Position numbers and translations under genes: made by a program. Positions 8,210-12,373 of a stretch of DNA of 12,373 bases are shown here, piece after piece. Source of the DNA: JBBILU01 sp037444775 (lineage in GTDB: Bacteria > Patescibacteriota > Gracilibacteria > BD1-5 > UBA6164). Numbering within the stretch: position 1 is the first letter of the stretch; each line of letters opens with the position of its first letter. The notes beneath the pieces are model-generated. The model had not been told where the DNA came from, did not search any database, and saw only the letters and a program-made list of their open reading frames with translations. The stretch lies in NCBI GenBank assembly GCA_037444775.1, contig JBBILU010000034.1:1-12373 (forward strand), given 5' to 3'.

Positions 8210-9002
8210 ATGAATAAAATAATAATAAAGAGAGAAAAATATATAAAACAAATAAGAGCTTTTATCAATAAAGATATTGTCAAAGTAATTATTTGACAGA
8301 GAAGAGTAGGGAAAAGTTTTATTTTGAAACAAATTATAGATGAACTTATGTTTTATAATATCATTTTGGTTATTTTTATTTCTAAAAATATAAAACAAAA
8401 AAGAAATGATAAACTCAAAGTTTTCACTTCTTAATAATTTCAAAACAGGATTTTCTAATTTTTCAGTTAAAAGCATTATGATAGCATCTTATTTTTAATG
8501 GATTCAGTATAGTCAAAAGATAAGTTTATCTACAAATGTAATATTAAATTATTTAGAAAATTCAATAAATGCATCTTTTTTGAATAAAGTTTCAAGATAT
8601 GATATAAAATGAAAAAAGTATTTTGAAATAAAAGATAAATTCTTTTTTACTGATATTGGAATAAAAAATGCTTTAATTTGATGATATAGCAAAATAAAAA
8701 TTTCTGGAATTCTTAAAAATATAGTTTTTTGTAGTTTAGTTTCATCTTGATGGAAAGTTATGGTTTGACAAATTTGATCTAAAGAAGTTGATTTTGTAGC
8801 ATCAAAACAAGGAGATATTATGTATATTCAGGTTGCATATTTATTGGAAATGGATAAAACACGAGAGAGAGAATTTTCTTCTCTTTTAGAAATAAAAGAT
8901 TCTTGGCCAAAGTATGTATTAAGTATGGATTTTGAAGCTAGTGGGAAAGTAGATTGAGTTGAATGGAAAAGTGTGGAGAGGTTTTTATTTGAAGATTTGT
9001 AA
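8210..9002 (+). pseudogene. AAA-family ATPase with DUF4143 C-terminal domain, disrupted
   Basis: Residues 1-47 (8210-8350) are the start of a P-loop ATPase with Walker A GQRRVGKS (29-36; the first Gly is UGA). At 8349 the sequence switches to a copy of the jetA 5' end in antisense orientation, and the frame ends at a TAA near 8433. From 8514 to the TAA at 9000-9002, in a different frame, are about 162 codons of a typical DUF4143 C-terminus: FFFTDIGIKNAL, then SKEVDFVASKQGDIMYIQVAY, then TREREFSSLLEIKDSWPKYV (key residues E-D-F near the nuclease-like strand). Intact members are about 400 residues, so some 200 residues including Walker B are missing and the two ends are out of frame. Such proteins are common in archaea and CPR, with unknown roles. 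UGA is used at Gly positions, so it is native rather than recently acquired. It ends at a shared terminator. Confidence 0.88.
8349..8512. repeat. 164-bp direct repeat, copy 2 (inserted in the ATPase gene)
   Basis: This is the second copy of 7917-8080, 98% identical. It retains the jetA ATG (8474-8476) and the TATACT hexamer (8506-8511), but the sequence upstream of the hexamer is ATPase-gene DNA with no convincing -35. The three differences change two of 42 residues (Ile11 to Val, His29 to Tyr) and leave one silent (Asn). Confidence 0.95.
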
Positions 9003-9008
9003 GAAAAC

Positions 9009-9040
9009 AAAAAAACTAGAAATTAATTTCTAGTTTTTTT
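9009..9040. terminator. Bidirectional intrinsic terminator
   Basis: CTAGAAAT-TA-ATTTCTAG (9016-9033) is flanked by seven A and seven T residues. It ends the ATPase pseudogene on the + strand and the gene remnant on the minus strand, whose TAG stop (9030-9032) lies inside the stem. Confidence 0.85.
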
Positions 9041-9227
9041 GGGGAAATAAAGGATAGTTTTCAGCTTTTTGTATAATTTTGTCTCATATTTCTGCTCAAA
9101 CTTGTCCTATTTTTGAGAAAGTTTCTCAAGTATATAATCAGGTAGCTCAATCAATAATAGTTTCTTTATAAAAATTTCAAATTTTTTCTAAGTCTATTCA
9201 ATTTTTTGAAAAAAGTAAAAAAATATA
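9030..9227 (-). pseudogene. C-terminal remnant of an unrecognised Gly-rich protein
   Basis: An open frame of 65 codons follows an in-frame TAA (9228-9230) and ends at TAG 9030-9032. Six UGA codons occur at plausible glycine positions (for example IDGATGLYTGETF and GQVGAEIGDKII). That density of in-frame UGA without TAA or TAG, and the sensible amphipathic sequence, point to real coding ancestry. There is no ATG or other good start, so it is probably the tail of a gene that lost its 5' part, perhaps in the same rearrangement that broke the adjacent ATPase gene. No family is recognised. Confidence 0.55.
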
Positions 9228-9305
9228 TTAGAAAGTAAAAATAATTAAAAGTCAAATAATATTATGTTAAGTGTTTTTTGTTTGAAAATGTTAAAAAGTT
9301 CGTTC

Positions 9306-9340
9306 AAAGTTTTTATCATAAATGTTAAAAACTTTTTTTT
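9306..9340 (+). terminator. Terminator-like hairpin with no obvious upstream gene
   Basis: AAAGTTTTTA (9306-9315) pairs with TAAAAACTTT (9326-9335), followed by T residues to 9340. On the + strand there is no gene between the preceding terminator at 9040 and this hairpin. It may be a relic, a backstop, or the end of a short untranslated transcript. Confidence 0.5.
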
Positions 9341-9510
9341 ATTCTCTTGCCAAAAGCTTTTTAACACAGAGTTTTATAAATAGTTTTATATTTCAAATAA
9401 ATCATTATTATTTGTTTTGTAAGTTACCCTTTATCTTCTAAAATATAATGCTATTAGATTAAGCAAATGAAATTTTTTTTAGAAAAAAGTTTATTATAAG
9501 TTTGTGTTAT

Positions 9511-9541
9511 CCTTCTCCTCTAAGGAGAGGGTAGGGTGAGG
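9511..9541. repeat. G-rich palindromic repeat (REP-like) in the nrdA leader
   Basis: TCTCCT-CTA-AGGAGA (9514-9528) forms a short stem, followed by GGGTAGGGTGAGG. The whole motif CCTTCTCCTCTAAGGAGAGG plus GTAGGGTGAGG resembles the CCCTCTCC...GGAGAGGG(C/T)TGGGGTGAGG dispersed repeats I recall from many bacterial phyla. It is a sharp composition island in this AT-rich genome. Confidence 0.55.
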
Positions 9542-9591
9542 TAATGGATGGGATTAGGGGGTAATCTTTTTATTTTATTAATTGTTATATT

Positions 9592-12198
9592 ATGCCTTTA
9601 GAATCTATAAAAACTAGAGACTGAGATTTGGTGAATTTTGACAGGAGTAGAATAGAAAGAGCTATAGAAAAAGCTTGTGAAGCTGTAGGTTATAGAGATT
9701 TATCTTTTGTTGATAGTGTTGCACTTGAAGTTGAAAAAGATTTGAAATATTTAGCTGATAGAGAAGAAAGGTTTATTTGAATAGAAGAAATTCAAGATAT
9801 TGTTGAGAGAAAACTTATGGAAGCTTGAGTTTTTGAAGTTTTGAAAGAATATATTATTTATAGAAATAAAAGAAATCAACTTAGAGCAGTTCAAAAAGAA
9901 GAAGTTGAAAAAAGTTTAGAAAAGAATACTTTAGAAATCACAAAATCTAATTGAAGAAGTGAAAAATTTGATATAGAAAAAATTAAAACAACTTATAAAA
10001 GAGTTTCTTTTTGACTTGCTCGTAAATGTAAGTTTGAAGATTTTGAAGATTCTTTGAAAAAATATATTGTTGAATGAATGAAAACTCGTGATATTTTACA
10101 AATGATGATAAAAGCTTCTATAGATTTGCTTAGTGTAGAAAATACAAGTTGGCAATTTATAGCTTGAAGATTATTAACTCTGGATATTTATAAACAAGCT
10201 TCAAAAAATAGAGATATTTCAATAAAAAATTTATATAAACCAAAATCGTACAAAAAACTTTTTGATGAATATATTAATAGCTGACTTTATTATAAAGATT
10301 TTTACAAATATTACTCTGAAGAAGATATTCTAGAGGCTGGAAAAATGTTAAATGCTGACACAGATTTTGAATATAATTATACAACAGTTTTGATGTATAA
10401 AAAAAGATATTTATTAAATCCAAATAAGGTTATCAAAGAATTACCTCAAGAAATGTATATGAGTGCTGCTTTGTTTTTAGCAATTCCTGAAAGTAAAGAA
10501 ACAAGATTAGAAACAGCTTTTAAAATTTATGAATATTGTTCAGGGGCAAAAATTTCTCTTCCAACACCAACTTTATTAAATTCTAGAACAAATTTTCATC
10601 AATTATCAAGTTGTTTCAAATTAAATATTGATGATGATTTAAGAAGTATTTATCATAATGTTGAAAATATGGCTCAAATTTCTAAATTTGGTGGTTGAAT
10701 TTGAGTTTATCTTTGAAATATCAGATCTAAATGAGCAAGTATTAGATGAATAAAATGAGCAGCTGGTTGAGTAAATCCTTGGATAAAAGTAATTAATGAT
10801 ACTGCAATTGCAGTTAATCAGTTATGAAGTAGAATGGGTTCTATTTCTGTAACTTTGGATGTTTGGCATAGAGATATTTACGATTTCTTAGATTTACAAA
10901 CAGAAACAGGAGATATTAGATCTAAAGCTTATGATGTTTTTCCTTCTGTAAGTTTTCCTGATTTATTTATGGAAAGAGTTCAAAAAAATGAAAAATGGAC
11001 AATTTTTGATCCAAAAGAAATTTCTGATGTTACAGGGAAAGTTTTACAAGATCATTTTTGAGAAAGCTTTAATAAATTTTATCTTGAATGTGAAAAAAAT
11101 GATAAATTGACTTTGAAAGAAGAAGTTGAAGCAAAAGATTTATTCAAAAAATATTTAAAAACAACTGTAGAAACTTGAATGCCTTATGCTTTTTTCAGAG
11201 ATACAATAAATAATTTGAATCCAAATAAACATGCAGGAAATATTTACTCAACTAATCTTTGTGTAGAAATTCAGCAAAATACAAGTGTATGAAAATTTAT
11301 AGAAGAAACGATTGAAGATTGAAAAATTATAATTAAATATGAGCCAGGAGATACAGTAGTTTGTAATTTGGCTTCAATAAATGTTGCAAAAGTTAATACT
11401 GATGAAGAAATAGCAAAAGTAATTCCTGTTGCAATGAGAATTCTTGATAATGTAATTGATTTGAATTATTATCCTATAAAAGAAGCAGAATTAACATCAA
11501 AAAAATATAGACCAGTTTGACTTTGATTTCTTGGTTTGGCTGAATATTTAGCAGTTAATAAATTAGCTTATGATTCAAAAGAGGCTCGTGATGTAGCTGA
11601 TAAACTTTTTGAAAAATATACTTATTATACTTTGAAAACTTCAAATGAATTAGCTCGTGAAAGATGAGTTTATCCAGTTTATCAAGGTTCTGAACGGTCA
11701 AAATGAATTATTATTTGAAAAAATGCAGAATGGTTTAAAGCTAATTCTACAATGAGTGAAGATTGGTTGAGATTAATTGAAAATATGAAAAAATATTGAA
11801 TGAGATTTGGTTATCATTTAGCTCCAGCACCAAATGGCTCAACAGCTCTTGTTGTTTGAACAACAGCAGCAGTTCTACCTATTTACAAAAAGTATTTTGT
11901 GGAAACAAATTTGATAGCTCCTTCTGTTAATGTCGCTCCAAATCTTGATGAAGAAAATTTTTGGTATTACAAAGAATATGTAAATCTTGATATGAATGAT
12001 GTAATTGATATGATTTCAGTGCTTTATAAATGGATTGATCAAAGTATTAGTTTTGAATGGCTTGTTAATCCTGCAAAAGTTGCTCCAGTTGATTTGTATA
12101 ATTATTATTTCAAATCTTGGAAACAGGGAATTAAAACAGTTTATTATGTTCGTTCGATGAGTTTAGAAGTGAAAAAATGTGAGAGTTGTAGTGGCTAA
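9592..12198 (+). CDS. nrdA: Ribonucleoside-diphosphate reductase, class I alpha (large) subunit
   Basis: 868 residues; reduces ribonucleotides to deoxyribonucleotides in the cytosol together with a radical-generating beta subunit. Two N-terminal ATP-cones (about 5-95 and 115-205) suggest allosteric activity control. Catalytic domain: SSC with C341 and the partner C591 in VVCNLAS as the redox pair; N555, C557 (thiyl radical) and E559 in TNLCVEI; APAPNGSTAL phosphate-binding loop; radical-transfer tyrosines Y851-Y852 in YYVRS; and a C-terminal redox tail CESCSG with C863 and C866, the shuttle cysteines. Many UGA codons fall at conserved glycines, including FGGGIGVYLGN and the IRGIKGAAGG stretch. 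All expected residues are present, so it should be active. The ATG at 9592 is the only start that keeps the first ATP-cone. There is no strong Shine-Dalgarno. nrdB is not next to it: a terminator follows at once. Confidence 0.97.
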
Positions 12199-12232
12199 AA
12201 AACAAGCAAAAACTTTAGTTTTTGCTTGTTTT
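12199..12232. terminator. Bidirectional intrinsic terminator after nrdA
   Basis: A 16-bp perfect stem, AAAACAAGCAAAAACT (12199-12214) with 12217-12232, has a TT loop and A/T-rich ends that act as T tracts on both strands. It starts directly after the nrdA TAA and overlaps the TAA of the converging gene at 12231. Confidence 0.85.
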
Positions 12233-12373
12233 AATTGAAAGGAGTATAACTCACATTATTAACCAATTTTCTATTATCTTTAATAAATATATTCTCAACT
12301 TCAATAATTACTGGTATTAGATATGAATTATTTTGAAAAAAGTCACCTTTAGCAATAGTAAAGGAAGACTGGA
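12231..12373 (-). CDS. 3' end of an unrecognised gene (partial)
   Basis: The last 46 codons of a frame that runs off the right edge and stops at TAA (12231-12233). The visible C-terminus is rich in Ile, Val, Asn and aromatic residues (IPVIIEVENIFI, then NNVSYTPFN), a beta-strand-like pattern. No UGA occurs in this short stretch, so the alternative code is not tested here. It converges on nrdA and shares its terminator. No family is recognised, and the role cannot be judged without the missing 5' part. Confidence 0.5.
   Translation of the reverse strand, partial: QSSFTIAKGDFFQNNSYLIPVIIEVENIFIKDNRKLVNNVSYTPFN

Larger units (their letters stand above)
9233..9591. other. 359-bp noncoding region upstream of nrdA
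   Basis: No reading frame with coding character is seen on either strand. The first half is very AT-rich and contains the terminator-like hairpin at 9306-9340. A TATAAT at 9444-9449 has only an over-long spacing (21 bases) to TTGTAA, so the nrdA promoter is not confidently placed. The last 80 bases are unusually G-rich and include a palindromic repeat. No NrdR-box pair was recognised. Confidence 0.6.

Noticed and set aside
9592..12198. Reading the in-frame TGA codons as stops, giving a decayed nrdA and Wadjet cluster
   Set aside because: TGA falls on conserved glycines across unrelated genes while TAA and TAG are absent from the frames, so it is a sense codon, not decay.
9592..12198. UGA read as tryptophan (table 4) or selenocysteine
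   Set aside because: Positions such as the P-loop glycines, FGGG in NrdA and GDIDCHG in JetD require Gly; Trp is encoded by TGG. Dozens of UGAs per gene rule out selenocysteine.
1..12373. Insertion sequence or transposase gene as the cause of the rearrangements
   Set aside because: No frame on either strand resembles a transposase or integrase; the repeats are non-coding or copied host sequence.

Overview
ORGANISM. The window is very AT-rich, and every large gene reads through in-frame TGA codons that fall where conserved families carry glycine. In NrdA the FGGGIGVYLGN stretch, in an SMC ATPase all three P-loop glycines, and in a Toprim domain both glycines of GDIDCHG involve TGA. Once UGA is read as glycine (translation table 25), all the main genes become uninterrupted full-length proteins. 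That code is known from the candidate phyla Absconditabacteria (SR1) and Gracilibacteria (BD1-5), so this is almost certainly a CPR/Patescibacteria genome. TGG is still used at tryptophan positions and GGN also encodes some glycines.

LAYOUT. 1-95: two A/T-flanked intrinsic terminators. 100-1110 (-): secreted protein with a signal peptide, two Ig-like domains and a C-terminal TPDTG sortase-type anchor. 1319-8044 (-): a four-gene operon read jetA-jetB-jetC-jetD, a complete Wadjet (MksFEBG-like) plasmid-defence system, with a sigma70-like promoter upstream of jetA. 8210-9002 (+): a wrecked AAA ATPase/DUF4143 gene, transcribed divergently from jetA, whose middle is missing and replaced by a 164-bp copy of the jetA 5' end. 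9030-9227 (-): C-terminal remnant of an unrecognised gene, converging on a shared terminator. 9233-9591: noncoding, with a terminator-like hairpin and a G-rich palindromic repeat. 9592-12198 (+): nrdA, the class I ribonucleotide reductase large subunit, standing alone with its own terminator. 12231-12373 (-): the 3' end of an unknown gene cut by the window edge.

HOW IT WORKS TOGETHER. JetA (kleisin), JetB (KITE-like) and JetC (SMC ATPase) are expected to form a DNA-translocating condensin-like complex that recognises small circular DNA and hands it to the JetD nuclease. The diagnostic residues of JetC and JetD (Walker A, SGKSGGQ signature, Walker B, Toprim E and DxD) are all present, so the system looks functional. 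The locus has been reshaped by repeats: a 73-bp double-hairpin element sits between jetB and jetC and supplies the jetB stop codon. A related pair of palindromes is carried in frame inside the jetC hinge region, and the jetA 5' end is duplicated into the neighbouring gene. The most interesting points are a Wadjet system written in the UGA=Gly code, so that it could not be read by standard-code bacteria, and these repeat insertions.
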